A stretch of 64,000 nucleotides of DNA from Betaproteobacteria bacterium. Its GTDB lineage: Bacteria; Pseudomonadota; Gammaproteobacteria; Burkholderiales; Casimicrobiaceae. Positions 18,384 to 27,895 of this stretch are shown here, one piece after another (position 1 is the first letter of the stretch; every line of letters starts with the position of its first letter). A program made the position numbers and the translations under genes. The stretch spans positions 106,454 through 170,453 of the forward strand of contig JAAFJA010000010.1 in NCBI GenBank assembly GCA_013298765.1, read 5' to 3'. The notes under the pieces were generated by a model. That model made no database searches and was not told where the DNA came from. It saw nothing but the letters and a program-made list of their open reading frames with translations.

Positions 18384-19371
18384 GATTGTTCATCCAGGTA
18401 AGTAGCGCGACAAACATGAAGAGCAGCCACGCGACGGCGGAGGCCGTACCAAAGTCTCCGTCTGTCATTGCAACGCGCAGCATGTACATCGCCGAAGTCT
18501 CCGCGACTTGGCCGATGCCGCCTGTACCAGCCGTCAACACATAAGGCTCTTCGAAGAGTTGCAGATTGCCGATCAGCGTGAGCGTGACGGCAAAGAAAAT
18601 CATCGGGCGAAGCTGCGGCAGCGTGATGTGCACGAACTGCCGCCACGGACTCGCGCCATCGACACGCGCTGCTTCATAGAGATCCTTGGGAATGGTTTGT
18701 AGCGCCGCAAGATAGAGAACCGTATTCCAGCCGACGTAGCGCCACCAGACGACGAAGGCGACGATCCACGGCGTCTTCTGTGGGCGCGCCCAGTCGACCG
18801 GCTCGGTGGGAAACATGAGCGAGAACGGGGCAAAGCCCGCTACTTCCCATTGTCCAATTCCAGTTAGAAGCGAATTGATCACGCCAAACTTCGCAGAAAA
18901 CAACGCCTGAAACACCAAAACAATGGCGACGGTTTGGGTAATGAATGGAAGAAAGTAGATCGCGAGAATTCCGTTTCGGGCACGACGAAACTGCGTGTGA
19001 ATGAATACGGCGAGCGGGATTGCAATTAGATGTTGCGGCAAACCGGCAACGACGCCAATCCATAGCGTGTTGTAAAGCGATCGCCAAAAGTCGCGCGAAT
19101 AAACGTCTTGCCAAAACGCCTGGGTAAATACGGTACGAAAGTCGAGCCCTTCGAGTTCCAAGACGTAGAGATAGTTACCAAACCCTTCCCATTTCATCTG
19201 CGAGAGGGGGCTCACGCCATCCCACCGAAAGAGCGAGACGTACACCGAGAACAGTAGCGGGAAGAGCCCGAAGATCGCGAACAGGATGAAGAATGGGCTG
19301 ACAAAAACGTAAGGGGCCCATTTTTTTGAGAGCCAGCGCTTGCGGGGGCGATTGCGTTCAGTGGGCTGCAT
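18361..19371 (-). CDS. Carbohydrate ABC importer permease (MalF-like)
   Basis: 336 residues with a basic cytoplasmic N-terminus, about six to seven membrane segments, and the EAA loop EAARVDGASPWRQFVHITLPQL. It is the first permease of the importer. It starts 4 bases after the binding-protein stop, with AAGGTAG as a plausible ribosome site, and overlaps the MalG-like permease by 23 bases. The long periplasmic loop (about residues 70-170, with ELEGLDFRTVF) is typical of MalF-type subunits that touch the binding protein. The substrate is inferred from the neighbouring GH1, GH5 and LacI genes, not from this sequence. Confidence 0.92.
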   Translation of the reverse strand: MQPTERNRPRKRWLSKKWAPYVFVSPFFILFAIFGLFPLLFSVYVSLFRWDGVSPLSQMKWEGFGNYLYVLELEGLDFRTVFTQAFWQDVYSRDFWRSLYNTLWIGVVAGLPQHLIAIPLAVFIHTQFRRARNGILAIYFLPFITQTVAIVLVFQALFSAKFGVINSLLTGIGQWEVAGFAPFSLMFPTEPVDWARPQKTPWIVAFVVWWRYVGWNTVLYLAALQTIPKDLYEAARVDGASPWRQFVHITLPQLRPMIFFAVTLTLIGNLQLFEEPYVLTAGTGGIGQVAETSAMYMLRVAMTDGDFGTASAVAWLLFMFVALLTWMNNRVLKPKD

Positions 19372-19375
19372 CGTT

Positions 19376-20731
19376 CTACCTTCGAATTCGACGCGAAATC
19401 ACGCGCTCAGCAGTGGCAAGCGCATCCTTGATGGGCTTATCGAGTTCGAGCACTTTCTCGAGTTCGGCCGCGATGACTTGTGCTGCAATTGGGTCGAGCC
19501 GATTCACCTCGGGTGCGGGAATTTGCTTCGCGGCTTCGCGCCATAGCAGACGTGCCTGCTGTCCGCCCAAATAGGCGACGGGTTGTTCAAAGAAAGAATC
19601 ATTGCTCGCTTCGATGAGCGACGGATACGCATCAAGCCCCTGAAGCGCGGCGAGCTGCATGCCGCGATCGAGGGACAAATAGCGGATGAACTCCCAGGCC
19701 GCTTTCTTTCGCGCATCCGGTAGCTTTTTTGGAATGCCGTAGTAAGAGCCTCCCCACGATGCGTACACGCGATTGGGCAAGGGCGCGGCTCGCCACAGCC
19801 CGCGCGAATCGGGCGCGATGTAATTCGCGAGATGACCGGCGAGCCAAGCGCCGCTCATCTCAGTGGCAAACGTGCCGCGCTTGAACCCTTCGAACCATTC
19901 GGTGGTCCACGGTGCCATCTTGGCGTCGAGCCCTGCCACACGCGCCGCTTTGGCAAGTGCGAATGCACGCTCGAATCGAGGTGTGTTGACGAGCGGTCGA
20001 TCATTGCTATCGAAGTAGATGCCCTCGCCCGATTTCACATTCGCGCGAATGTAGAGATCGCTCAAGGACGATGCGTTCGGTACGAGCGATGCGCCGGTGC
20101 GCGATTTGATTTGTTTTCCCGCATCGATGTAGCTTTCCCAGGACTCGATGAGCTGAGCTTCCGAGACACCGGCCTTATCGATGATGTCTTTTCGATAAAG
20201 CAGGGTGCCAGGGCCGATGTCGACGGGCATCGCGCCCAGACCACCGCCTCGCGGACTCGCTTGTGTCATGGTGAAGGCAAAGACTTTCTCGCGATACTGC
20301 AATGCGTTGTAGGGCGGTTGACTCAAATCCTCAAGCGCGCCCGAACCGATAAGGCGTCCAAGGTAGCCAACATCGATTGCTACCACGTCGGGTAGCGACA
20401 CGCCCGTGGCAAGGCCAGTGGTGAGGCTGTTGTGATGATCACCAAAAGAGAGACTCGATAGGCGAACGGTAATGTCTGGACGAATCTTGCGATAACGCTC
20501 GATCGCAATTTTGATGCCTTCGTCGAGCGCGGGATACGAGGCCACGACGATCTCGTTAGCCGACTTGGCAAGCACCGATTGAGCCGCTTTCGTCTGCGCA
20601 TCTTGCGAGCCACACGCACCAAGCAAAGCACAAGTTGCCACGAGCAATGCAATGAGACCGGTGCGTTGTGACATCCGGCGGTACGCGTTGCTTAATCGTC
20701 TCGGTTTCGGAGTTGCTTGATCGTAAGGCAT
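19376..20731 (-). CDS. Sugar ABC importer substrate-binding lipoprotein
   Basis: Family 1 extracellular solute-binding protein of up to 451 residues. The lipobox LLGAC followed by GSQ places it as a lipoprotein on the periplasmic side of the inner membrane. Two starts are possible: ATG at 20731 or ATG at 20674 (MSQRTGLIALLVATC), the latter giving a more compact signal peptide; neither has a strong ribosome site. Family features include EIVVASYPALDEGIKIAIERY at the start of the mature domain and KKAAWEFIRYLSLDRGMQL near the C-terminus. It heads the ABC operon; an imperfect palindrome at 20822-20841 may be its operator. Confidence 0.88.
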   Translation of the reverse strand: MPYDQATPKPRRLSNAYRRMSQRTGLIALLVATCALLGACGSQDAQTKAAQSVLAKSANEIVVASYPALDEGIKIAIERYRKIRPDITVRLSSLSFGDHHNSLTTGLATGVSLPDVVAIDVGYLGRLIGSGALEDLSQPPYNALQYREKVFAFTMTQASPRGGGLGAMPVDIGPGTLLYRKDIIDKAGVSEAQLIESWESYIDAGKQIKSRTGASLVPNASSLSDLYIRANVKSGEGIYFDSNDRPLVNTPRFERAFALAKAARVAGLDAKMAPWTTEWFEGFKRGTFATEMSGAWLAGHLANYIAPDSRGLWRAAPLPNRVYASWGGSYYGIPKKLPDARKKAAWEFIRYLSLDRGMQLAALQGLDAYPSLIEASNDSFFEQPVAYLGGQQARLLWREAAKQIPAPEVNRLDPIAAQVIAAELEKVLELDKPIKDALATAERVISRRIRR

Positions 20732-21003
20732 ATAGCCAACTAGCTAGGTCTCAATTTTAAATTGCGCTATTAACTGAATTTATATTTTCTCAACGTAACA
20801 CTATTCGTCCTCTTACCCCCTACTGAATAAACGGTTTCAGTAAAAAGCTATTTATCGAATCTCGAACACCATAAGGACGCAACACGCAAAGAGAACACTA
20901 TTTCACTGCATCTCGTGGGGCCGTCGAGGGGGATGTTGATTCACGCCAACATCCGCCACTAGTTTGTATATCGAACACCCCGTATGCGGGCGTTCATCCG
21001 TGC
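20732..21003. promoter_or_regulatory. Promoter region of the sugar ABC operon
   Basis: AT-rich stretch between the terminator of the TonB receptor and the binding-protein start. It contains the operator candidate at 20822-20841. No gene seen. Confidence 0.5.
20822..20841. promoter_or_regulatory. Operator candidate upstream of the sugar ABC operon
   Basis: ACTGAATAAACGGTTTCAGT has six-base perfect arms (ACTGAA/TTCAGT) and an AAACGGTTT core, LacI-like. It would let the divergent LacI regulator at 26811 also control the importer, but its core differs from the GAAAACGTTTTC site near the GH1 gene. Confidence 0.4.
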
Positions 21004-21034
21004 GAAAAAAACCCGCCGAGGGCGGGCAAAAATT
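21004..21034 (-). terminator. Rho-independent terminator after the beta-glucan TonB receptor
   Basis: On the minus strand GCCCGCC-CTC-GGCGGGT is followed by a run of T. It lies about 50 bases after the stop at 21082 and separates the glycosidase/receptor operon from the ABC operon. Confidence 0.85.
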
Positions 21035-21081
21035 GGAAGTCACTTTGGTGGGAGTGACTTCCTCAGGGGGGAGAGAGACCC

Positions 21082-23712
21082 CTAGAAGCTATAGCGCAAA
21101 CGCAAACCGTATGTGCGCGGATCGTTCAGGAAGCGCAAGTTCAATCCTGCCGACGAGAGCGACTTGGTCGAAACTTGTTTATCCGTGGCGTTCGTCACGA
21201 AAGCTTCGGCACGAAGCTTGTTCCAGGTGTAGCCCACGCCCAGATTGAGCAGCGCATAGCCCTTTTGCTTGTCTGGGAAACCAGCCACCACTGCCGATTC
21301 CGCTCTTCCATTCACGTAGACCAGGCCACGATCGTTGTACTGGTTCAAGTAGTACGCGGAGCGATAGCTTAGGAGCACTTGCCAATCGAACTTGCCAGCG
21401 CCCAGCGCAAACTCGTGTTGCAAGCGCGCAGAAAGATTCACAGGCGACACCTGTGGCAATTTGTTGCCAGCAAGATTGATAAGTGTTGAGCGGCCGTTGT
21501 TCCCGTCAGCGTAGCTCTGCGTACGCGCATCCGCCACGATCCCTTGCTGGATTTTCGTGTTGAGGAGCGCAGCATTCAGATCAAGGCGTACATTGGAAGC
21601 CAGCTGGGTACGGAACTCTGCTTCGACACCGAGTACGCGAGACTTACCCACGTTGCGATTCACCAGCGAATAGCCGCCACAGCGCGAGGCATCCTGAGCA
21701 TCGCGCGCAATACAGGCCAAATCTTGGAAGACTTGATCGGTGTAGTCATAGTAGAAACCTGTGAGGTTGAGTACCGAGCGTCGCGCAGACGGTCCGAATG
21801 CATTGCGCGTACCGATCTCGTAAGCGATCAGCTTTTCTGGCTTGTAGACCTCGGGGATTTCAGTTTCCGAGAACTTGTCATTGAAGCCACCGCTTTTGTG
21901 GCCGCTTGAGATCTTTGCGTAGATCATTTGATCGCGGTTGAAGTCGTGCTCAAAGCCAACCCGGAAATCTCCGTAGTTTGCTTTCGAGCTCCCTTCTTGT
22001 TGCCCAGGTATGCCCTTCACCGGATCGCCGTAGCTATAGCCACCTCCGGGGGGGCATTTCACTCGACCGTTGTCATCGATGTCGTTGCGCGCGAAGCACT
22101 CACCGCGCGCTTGGCGGATCAACGTGTCGCGTGCGCCGGGCGTTTGCACACTGTTGAGCAGGAACTGCACTTGTTGCTGGTAGTTGAGCCCTGTCACGTT
22201 GAAGCTCGAGCGGTTGAGGAGCGCCGGTACAAAGCCTTCGGTCCCGAGTCGCGTGCTGAAGCAGCAGTCCCCGCCTGCGGCGCCGAGCCCAAGCGCCCAA
22301 TTACCGCCGATGCCGAACCGATACTTGCTTTCATCGGTGAAGCGCAAGCCGCCCAAGAGCCGCGTGTTCTTGGTCAGCGCGAATGTGCCGTCCAAATAAG
22401 CGGCTTTTGATTTCGCATTCACGATTGGCATCGTGAATTCGGTACCTGAGTAGAAAATCCCGCGATCACTCATCGAGAAAAACGCGACTTGCTGATCCTC
22501 TTCGTAGCCGAACAAACCCGCACTCCATTTGAGTCGCGCATTCTCATCGCTTGAGCTCAGACGAAGCTCGGCAATCGTGCTGTCAGAAACGGTCTGCCAG
22601 TATTGAGTGCTGAAGTTGTCGTACTGCACTGTTGAAAGGTCGCGCCCTTGAAACGCGACGCCATCAGTTCCTGAATTTCGTTGATAGAAATCCACCTTGC
22701 GCTTGCTGAGATTTAGCTCGGCAACCACAGGGCCCATGGTGTACTCAAACTTACCCATCACGCCCGAGGTCTTATTCGTTAGCTCACCCACGGCGCCTCG
22801 ATAAACCACATTGCGCAAATCGACCTGTTCCGGCGAAAGTTTGCCGCCTACAAACGCGGAATGCGCATTCGCAGCAGGATAGCCTGTACCTGTTTCTTTG
22901 GCCGTATCGGCCACGATTGATACGCGAAGCGAATCGGTCGGATACCAGAGCGCGGAGAAACGTCCGGCATAGTTGTCTTCCTTGCCCGCTGGATCAAGCT
23001 TGCCGTAGACAGGATCGGTCGATGCGTTCTTGAATCCCGCATCTCGCTTGGCGAACATACCCGCAGCACGAAACGCCAGTGATTCGCCAACGGGCACGTT
23101 GAGTGCAGCCTCTGCGCCTGAACCACTACGGCTACTCGCCTCTGCTTGGGCGTATCCCTCAAAGCGCCCCAGCTTCGGAGCGGCTGGAATGATGTTGAGG
23201 GTACCGGCCATTGCATTGCGCCCATAGAGCGTACCCTGCGGCCCTTTGTTCACCTCGACGCGACTCAGATCATAGAAAAGCTGTCCCATCCCGCGAGGAC
23301 GCGGCAAATAGACACCGTTGAAGTGTGATGCGGCTGCAGGATCACCCAGCTCTGTGTTGTTGGAGGAGCCGACACCTCGAATATAGACCTCGGCATTGCC
23401 TTCTTGAATCGCGATATTGCTGCCCACGATCACGTTAGACAGGTTACGGAATTCGGTGACGCCATCGCGCCTCAGTTGATCACCGCTAATCGCTTGAACG
23501 ACACCCGAGACCTTTTGCTGCTCTTCATTGCGACGGTTCGAAGTGACGATTACTTTTTCTACCTGCTGCGCCTCCGTAGCCGCTGGCGCGCTTGCGGGCG
23601 GCGTTGTTTGCGCATGCACAAGCGAACTAATCGCACTCATCGCAACCAGAACCGGAACCGAGCTGTAAGCGGCCAATCGAGAACTCGACAGCGTGTACTT
23701 TTTCAGTTTCAT
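21082..23712 (-). CDS. TonB-dependent receptor of the beta-glucan locus
   Basis: 876-residue outer-membrane receptor. A GGAGG ribosome site five bases before the ATG at 23712 fixes the start. A signal peptide ends near SLVHAQ. The TonB box is VEKVIVTSNRRNEEQQKV, and the plug includes RNLSNVIVGSNIAIQEGN, VYIRGVGSSNNTELGDPAAA and GTLYGRNAMAGTLNII. The last strand is YGLRLRYSF. The plug is of the type often annotated in Sphingomonas/Caulobacter receptors for carbohydrates or aromatic compounds. It is the last gene of a GH1-GH5-receptor operon (64 bases after the GH5 stop), so import of beta-glucan fragments is the natural inference. Confidence 0.9.
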   Translation of the reverse strand: MKLKKYTLSSSRLAAYSSVPVLVAMSAISSLVHAQTTPPASAPAATEAQQVEKVIVTSNRRNEEQQKVSGVVQAISGDQLRRDGVTEFRNLSNVIVGSNIAIQEGNAEVYIRGVGSSNNTELGDPAAASHFNGVYLPRPRGMGQLFYDLSRVEVNKGPQGTLYGRNAMAGTLNIIPAAPKLGRFEGYAQAEASSRSGSGAEAALNVPVGESLAFRAAGMFAKRDAGFKNASTDPVYGKLDPAGKEDNYAGRFSALWYPTDSLRVSIVADTAKETGTGYPAANAHSAFVGGKLSPEQVDLRNVVYRGAVGELTNKTSGVMGKFEYTMGPVVAELNLSKRKVDFYQRNSGTDGVAFQGRDLSTVQYDNFSTQYWQTVSDSTIAELRLSSSDENARLKWSAGLFGYEEDQQVAFFSMSDRGIFYSGTEFTMPIVNAKSKAAYLDGTFALTKNTRLLGGLRFTDESKYRFGIGGNWALGLGAAGGDCCFSTRLGTEGFVPALLNRSSFNVTGLNYQQQVQFLLNSVQTPGARDTLIRQARGECFARNDIDDNGRVKCPPGGGYSYGDPVKGIPGQQEGSSKANYGDFRVGFEHDFNRDQMIYAKISSGHKSGGFNDKFSETEIPEVYKPEKLIAYEIGTRNAFGPSARRSVLNLTGFYYDYTDQVFQDLACIARDAQDASRCGGYSLVNRNVGKSRVLGVEAEFRTQLASNVRLDLNAALLNTKIQQGIVADARTQSYADGNNGRSTLINLAGNKLPQVSPVNLSARLQHEFALGAGKFDWQVLLSYRSAYYLNQYNDRGLVYVNGRAESAVVAGFPDKQKGYALLNLGVGYTWNKLRAEAFVTNATDKQVSTKSLSSAGLNLRFLNDPRTYGLRLRYSF

Positions 23713-23776
23713 CTATGCCTCCATTTGACGTTTGTTGAATTGGTGCCTGCTAAGTAAATTGATCGCTAAGCGACTC

Positions 23777-24916
23777 TCAGTTTTTATAGAGAGCAGCGTA
23801 GAGCGATTCGCGAAAGCGGTTACTCGCGGGGTCGAACACCCCGAATCCAGATGCGAGTTCCCAGTAAAACCACGGCATCCCTCGGCTGCGCATCGCGTCG
23901 CGCATGTATCGGCTGTATTCGATACGCGACGCTTCTGGCGCTTTGGAGTAAGCACCGAATTCGCCGATGAAGATTGGATAGTCGAATCGACGCGCTTCAC
24001 GTACTGCGAGGTCAAGGGTTCGATCAATCAACTGTCGTTGCTGCGTGTCGCAGCATGTCGCGTTCGTCGCGGGTGTAGGCTTGACCCATTCGGCACCCTG
24101 ATGCGTGAAAGCAAAGGGTTCATAGGTGTGAACCGTCAAAATCAGATTGGCATCCGGCGGCAAACGCAGATCAACCAGTTTGTCTGCCGCGTTGTAGTGC
24201 GTTGGCCCCACAACCACTGCACGAGTTGGATTACTTTGCCGGACCACGCGCAGGGCGCGTGAGAAGAGCTCGTTCCAACGCGTTTCTAGGCGGCCATGCG
24301 GCTCGTTATAGAGCTCGAAGATGAGCCGATCACTGCGGTTTGCGTAGCGCTCCGCGATTTGCTTCCACATCGACAGGAAACGTAGCTCGACAATCGCTGG
24401 ATCAACTTCAAACTCACCAGGATCGAGCGCATCGCCATCAAGCTGACGATAGTGGTGCATATTGAGGATGACCACGGCGCCTCGCGAGAGGAGTCGATCA
24501 ACGATGTAATCCACACGCGCGAAGAACGCCTTGTCGATGACTGCTTGCGCATCGCGCGACGCGTGATTGCTCCAGCGCACCGGCAAGCGAACGCTTTGCG
24601 TAAAACGCTCGTCGATCAGATCGATGAATCGATCTTCGGCGCGAACACCCCAGTCGCCTTCTTTCGGCGCCTCAAGCATGTTGCCAAAGTTGATTCCACG
24701 ATCAAATTTTTGCGCGAGCGCGCGCACGGCGGGCGAGGCCACAGTAGTCGGGCCCGCATCCATCGGTGGAAAGCTATTCATTGAAAGTGCTTCGGGGGCT
24801 TGCGACGCAGCTGGATTTACACCAGCACACGCCGTCAGCAAGCTTGCACAAAGAACAATCAAAGACATCGCGACGCGTCGGGCGCACTGGTTGATTGGTG
24901 TGAGAGCGCGATTCAT
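23777..24916 (-). CDS. GH5 family endo-beta-glucanase, lipoprotein
   Basis: 379 residues. The signal sequence ends in lipobox LLTAC (Cys30), so the enzyme should be a lipoprotein in the periplasm or outer membrane. The catalytic domain starts at FDRGINFGNMLEAP (residues 71-84). The GH5 acid/base is Glu205 in FELYNEPHG and the nucleophile is Glu319 in IFIGEFGAYS. HHYRQLD (154-160) and VHTYEPFAFTHQG (262-274) supply the conserved His/Tyr residues of the active site. Such enzymes cut cellulose, lichenan, xyloglucan or related beta-glucans; the exact linkage cannot be read. The start overlaps the GH1 stop as ATGA, indicating translational coupling. Confidence 0.93.
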   Translation of the reverse strand: MNRALTPINQCARRVAMSLIVLCASLLTACAGVNPAASQAPEALSMNSFPPMDAGPTTVASPAVRALAQKFDRGINFGNMLEAPKEGDWGVRAEDRFIDLIDERFTQSVRLPVRWSNHASRDAQAVIDKAFFARVDYIVDRLLSRGAVVILNMHHYRQLDGDALDPGEFEVDPAIVELRFLSMWKQIAERYANRSDRLIFELYNEPHGRLETRWNELFSRALRVVRQSNPTRAVVVGPTHYNAADKLVDLRLPPDANLILTVHTYEPFAFTHQGAEWVKPTPATNATCCDTQQRQLIDRTLDLAVREARRFDYPIFIGEFGAYSKAPEASRIEYSRYMRDAMRSRGMPWFYWELASGFGVFDPASNRFRESLYAALYKN

Positions 24917-26295
24917 GCCGTGACCGCGATCTTTTGCGTGGCTGATAAGCGCTGCTTAGCCTCGATCAGTTCACGATACCAGTGCGCGCTCTCTTTTGGC
25001 GTTCGAGTCTGGGTCGGGTAATCGACGTGAACGAGCCCAAAACGCTTTGCGTAACCCGAATCCCACTCGTAGTTGTCCATGACGCTCCAGTACATATAAC
25101 CACGGATATCAACGCCGCCTTGGCTCGCGCGGGCAAGCGATGCGAGATGGCCACGTACGTATTCGATACGCGCGGGATCACTGACAGAACCATCAACGAG
25201 CTGATCTGCGCAAGCCATTCCGTTCTCGCAGATATAGATCGGTGGCAAGCGATAGTTCTCACGATGATCAAGAAGCAGATCTCCTAGGCCGCTTGGATAG
25301 GTCTCCCACCCCATGTCATTCACGCCTAGCGCATTGGGCGCCGGCACAGGCGGCGTCGATGCGCTAGCCCAAAGCCTTGTGTAGTAATTGATACCCAAGA
25401 AGTCGATGGGCTCGCTGATGAGTTCCATGTCACCCACCTGCACATCGGGGTAATGCTGGATGCCGATTTCGTCGGGATAGCGCCCCAAGAGGATTGGATC
25501 CATGTACCAGCGCACGAACTTCGCATAGAGCAATCTCGCGAGCGCAACATCTTCCGCGCTCTCGGTAGCAGGCGATGCGGCCGACTGGTTGAGCACAATT
25601 CCAAGCGCTGCCTTCGGTGAAACGCTACGCATTGATTTCATAGCAAGCCCGTGTGAGAGCAGCAAATGATGCGAGACTTGCGTCGCCAATGCTGCATCCC
25701 GAAAACCGGGTGCGAACTTGCCGAGCTCATGGCCAAGCGTTGCCGTGCAGTAGGGTTCGTTGTGCGTCGCAAGTGTGACTAACCGGTCTCCGAGCCTGGT
25801 GGCGATCTCCTCGGCGTAGTCTGCAAATCGATGTGCTGTGTCGCGATTGGCCCAGCCCCCTTTGTCCTGAAGCGCCTGTGGCAAATCCCAGTGGTAGAGC
25901 GTGGCGTGGGGCTGGATCGATTTTTCGAGCAACCGGTCAACCAGTTGATCGTAGAAAGCAAGACCCATCGGATTCCAAGCGCCGGAACCGCTCGGCTGCA
26001 CGCGCGACCAAGAGATAGAGAAGCGATAGGCCTCGAGCGCGAGCGATTGCATGAGATCCACGTCACTCTTCCAGCGACGATAGTGATCACACGCAACATC
26101 GCCAGTCTCGCCATTCACCGTCTTGCCGGGGGTATGTGAAAACGTGTCCCAAATACTCGGGCCACGACCGTCTGCCGAGGCCGAACCTTCGATTTGGTAG
26201 GCGGCGGCAGCCGCCCCCAATACGAAGCCATCGGCGAACGCGTCGCACAGCCCTAAGTCACTCTTGGAAAGCGCATACTGAGAAAACGTTTTCAT
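24913..26295 (-). CDS. GH1 family beta-glucosidase
   Basis: 460-residue cytoplasmic glycosidase without a signal peptide. The GH1 N-terminal signature FVLGAAAAAYQIEGS (24-38) is clear. The acid/base is Glu180 in THNEPYC and the nucleophile Glu357 in YICENGMA. WSVMDNYEWDSGYAKRFGLVHVDY matches the C-terminal aglycone-site region. It would hydrolyse imported cellobiose or short beta-glucosides to glucose. First gene of a GH1-GH5-TonB receptor operon divergent from a LacI regulator. The ATG lies within a 12-bp perfect palindrome that looks like a LacI operator, so repression could also block translation start or transcription elongation. Confidence 0.95.
   Translation of the reverse strand: MKTFSQYALSKSDLGLCDAFADGFVLGAAAAAYQIEGSASADGRGPSIWDTFSHTPGKTVNGETGDVACDHYRRWKSDVDLMQSLALEAYRFSISWSRVQPSGSGAWNPMGLAFYDQLVDRLLEKSIQPHATLYHWDLPQALQDKGGWANRDTAHRFADYAEEIATRLGDRLVTLATHNEPYCTATLGHELGKFAPGFRDAALATQVSHHLLLSHGLAMKSMRSVSPKAALGIVLNQSAASPATESAEDVALARLLYAKFVRWYMDPILLGRYPDEIGIQHYPDVQVGDMELISEPIDFLGINYYTRLWASASTPPVPAPNALGVNDMGWETYPSGLGDLLLDHRENYRLPPIYICENGMACADQLVDGSVSDPARIEYVRGHLASLARASQGGVDIRGYMYWSVMDNYEWDSGYAKRFGLVHVDYPTQTRTPKESAHWYRELIEAKQRLSATQKIAVTA
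26282..26293. promoter_or_regulatory. LacI-family operator candidate at the GH1 start
   Basis: GAAAACGTTTTC, a perfect 12-bp palindrome with the central CG typical of LacI/GalR operators. It overlaps the first codons of the GH1 gene. Confidence 0.5.
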
Positions 26296-26461
26296 ATCTA
26301 TTTAAAAAAATACCCTATCGCGGAAACTGGCTGCTGACCGCCCGATGTAGCTGCAAGATTTACCAATGAAACTCCGATTATTTGGCAGAAGTGACATTCA
26401 AGTGAGGCGCCTGAGCAACGACTCTAAAACACTCCAAAAATGCTGCAGTGCAAAATTTTGT

Positions 26462-26473
26462 GGTAACGTTTTC
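26462..26473. promoter_or_regulatory. LacI-type operator candidate
   Basis: GGTAACGTTTTC: the right half matches the 26282 palindrome exactly; the left half has two mismatches. Confidence 0.4.
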
Positions 26474-26702
26474 TCGAAGTATTTCATGACATTTTGCTGC
26501 TGTCAATCGCCGTTCAAGGGTGGAATCCAATCGACCACAGATTGCGCCGAAGCCCCGCGATTACTGGGACACGATAAGATTCAAGGATGGCAACGACATC
26601 AATGCAAACGACGGCACAGTCCCGCGCTTTCCGTCAAGTTAGCGTTTTGTCACCGACTGTCGCGATCCTGCAACATGTACCGAATCTAGCGCCCGAAGGC
26701 AT

Positions 26703-26714
26703 GAAAACGTTCCC
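26703..26714. promoter_or_regulatory. LacI-type operator candidate before the regulator gene
   Basis: GAAAACGTTCCC: the left half is identical to the 26282 site. It lies about 100 bp before the regulator start, fitting autoregulation. Confidence 0.4.
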
Positions 26715-26810
26715 GTCTAGATCAATCGTCAAGCTTTGCAGTCGTCGCGCGGCGAATTACACTGAATTCGCCGATTCACTTTCGTGCTCACGCGCACACG
26801 GCTTTCATCT

Positions 26811-27821
26811 ATGAGCACGCCAAATTCCGCCCCCACCGTCATAGATGTCGCGAAGCTCGCTGGCGTCTCAATCAGCACGGTGTCACGCATCCTGAATGGA
26901 AACTCGCGCGTCGCGAAGGAAAAACAGGAAGCCGTCACACGCGCGATCACGCAGCTGAACTTTGAACCTAATCTGTCCGCGCGTAGTCTTCGCGGTGGCG
27001 CGAGCAAACTGATCGGCGTGCTCACGCAGGAACTACAGAGCCCCTACTTCACCGCGGGCACGATTGGCATCGAAGATGGTCTCGCGAACACCGGATACGC
27101 GCCCGTGCTCATGCCGACTCACTGGAACGTCGATCAAGAGATAGAACGCGCTCGACTGTTGTTGGCTCGGAGAGTCGATGCGCTCATCATCCTCGGCGGC
27201 AATCTTAGCGACGAGCAGATCATCGAATTAGCAAAGAAGATTCCAGTAGCGGTGACTGACCGCAAACTGGATGCGCCAAATATCCATTCGTTCTACTTCG
27301 ATCAACTAGAAGGTGGGCGTCTTGCTGTTAACCATCTCATCGAATTGGGACACCGCCGCATCGCCCATATCGCCGGGCCACCGACGCAGTCCGATTCCAT
27401 TGAACGGCGCGAAGGCTATCTACGTGCACATCGCGATGCCAATCTGAGTATCGACCCCAAGCTCCTCGTTGATGGCAACTTTCTCGAAACGGGGGGCATG
27501 CGAGCCATGCTTGAGCTCTTGGAGCGAACCCGAGATTTCACTGCGGTGTTCTGCGCGAACGACCAAACGCTCATCGGCGCGCGACTCGCGCTCTACCGAA
27601 AGAATCTTCGCGTACCGGAAGATGTGTCGCTGGTAGGCTTTGATGATGTGCCGCAGCTCATGTATCTCACGCCGCCCGGGACCACGATTCGCCAACCCAC
27701 ACAAGAAATGGGCTTTGCTGCGGCGCGTGCTGTGTTGCGTGCGCTCGGTGCCGATGTGGAAGCGAAAACGCACCCGCCACTCTCACTCGTCATTCGCGAA
27801 ACCACACGTGCACTAGCTTAA
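26811..27821 (+). CDS. LacI-family transcriptional regulator
   Basis: 336 residues from the ATG at 26811; a GTG nine codons upstream is less likely. The N-terminal LacI helix-turn-helix reads VIDVAKLAGVSISTVSRILNG followed by the hinge helix SARSLRGGASKLIGVL. The rest is a periplasmic-binding-protein-like sensor domain (about 60-330) with the usual GFDDVPQLMYLTPPGTTIRQP segment. It is divergent from the GH1-GH5-TonB operon and is its probable repressor. The inducer is likely a beta-glucoside or glucose-containing disaccharide (inference). Three related palindromes lie in the shared promoter region, one overlapping the GH1 start. Confidence 0.93.
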   Translation: MSTPNSAPTVIDVAKLAGVSISTVSRILNGNSRVAKEKQEAVTRAITQLNFEPNLSARSLRGGASKLIGVLTQELQSPYFTAGTIGIEDGLANTGYAPVLMPTHWNVDQEIERARLLLARRVDALIILGGNLSDEQIIELAKKIPVAVTDRKLDAPNIHSFYFDQLEGGRLAVNHLIELGHRRIAHIAGPPTQSDSIERREGYLRAHRDANLSIDPKLLVDGNFLETGGMRAMLELLERTRDFTAVFCANDQTLIGARLALYRKNLRVPEDVSLVGFDDVPQLMYLTPPGTTIRQPTQEMGFAAARAVLRALGADVEAKTHPPLSLVIRETTRALA

Positions 27822-27895
27822 TTGCACCCGCACCACTCGCAAGACCCCGCAGCGCTGCGATAGCATGCGGCGCAGAGTTTCAGCGCAATGAAAGA

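Larger units (their letters stand above)
26296..26810. promoter_or_regulatory. Divergent promoter region of GH1 operon and LacI regulator
   Basis: 515 bp with no convincing gene. It carries two further sites related to the 26282 palindrome (26462-26473 and 26703-26714). Their centres are about 180 and 240 bp apart, which would allow looping by a tetrameric or paired repressor. Confidence 0.55.
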
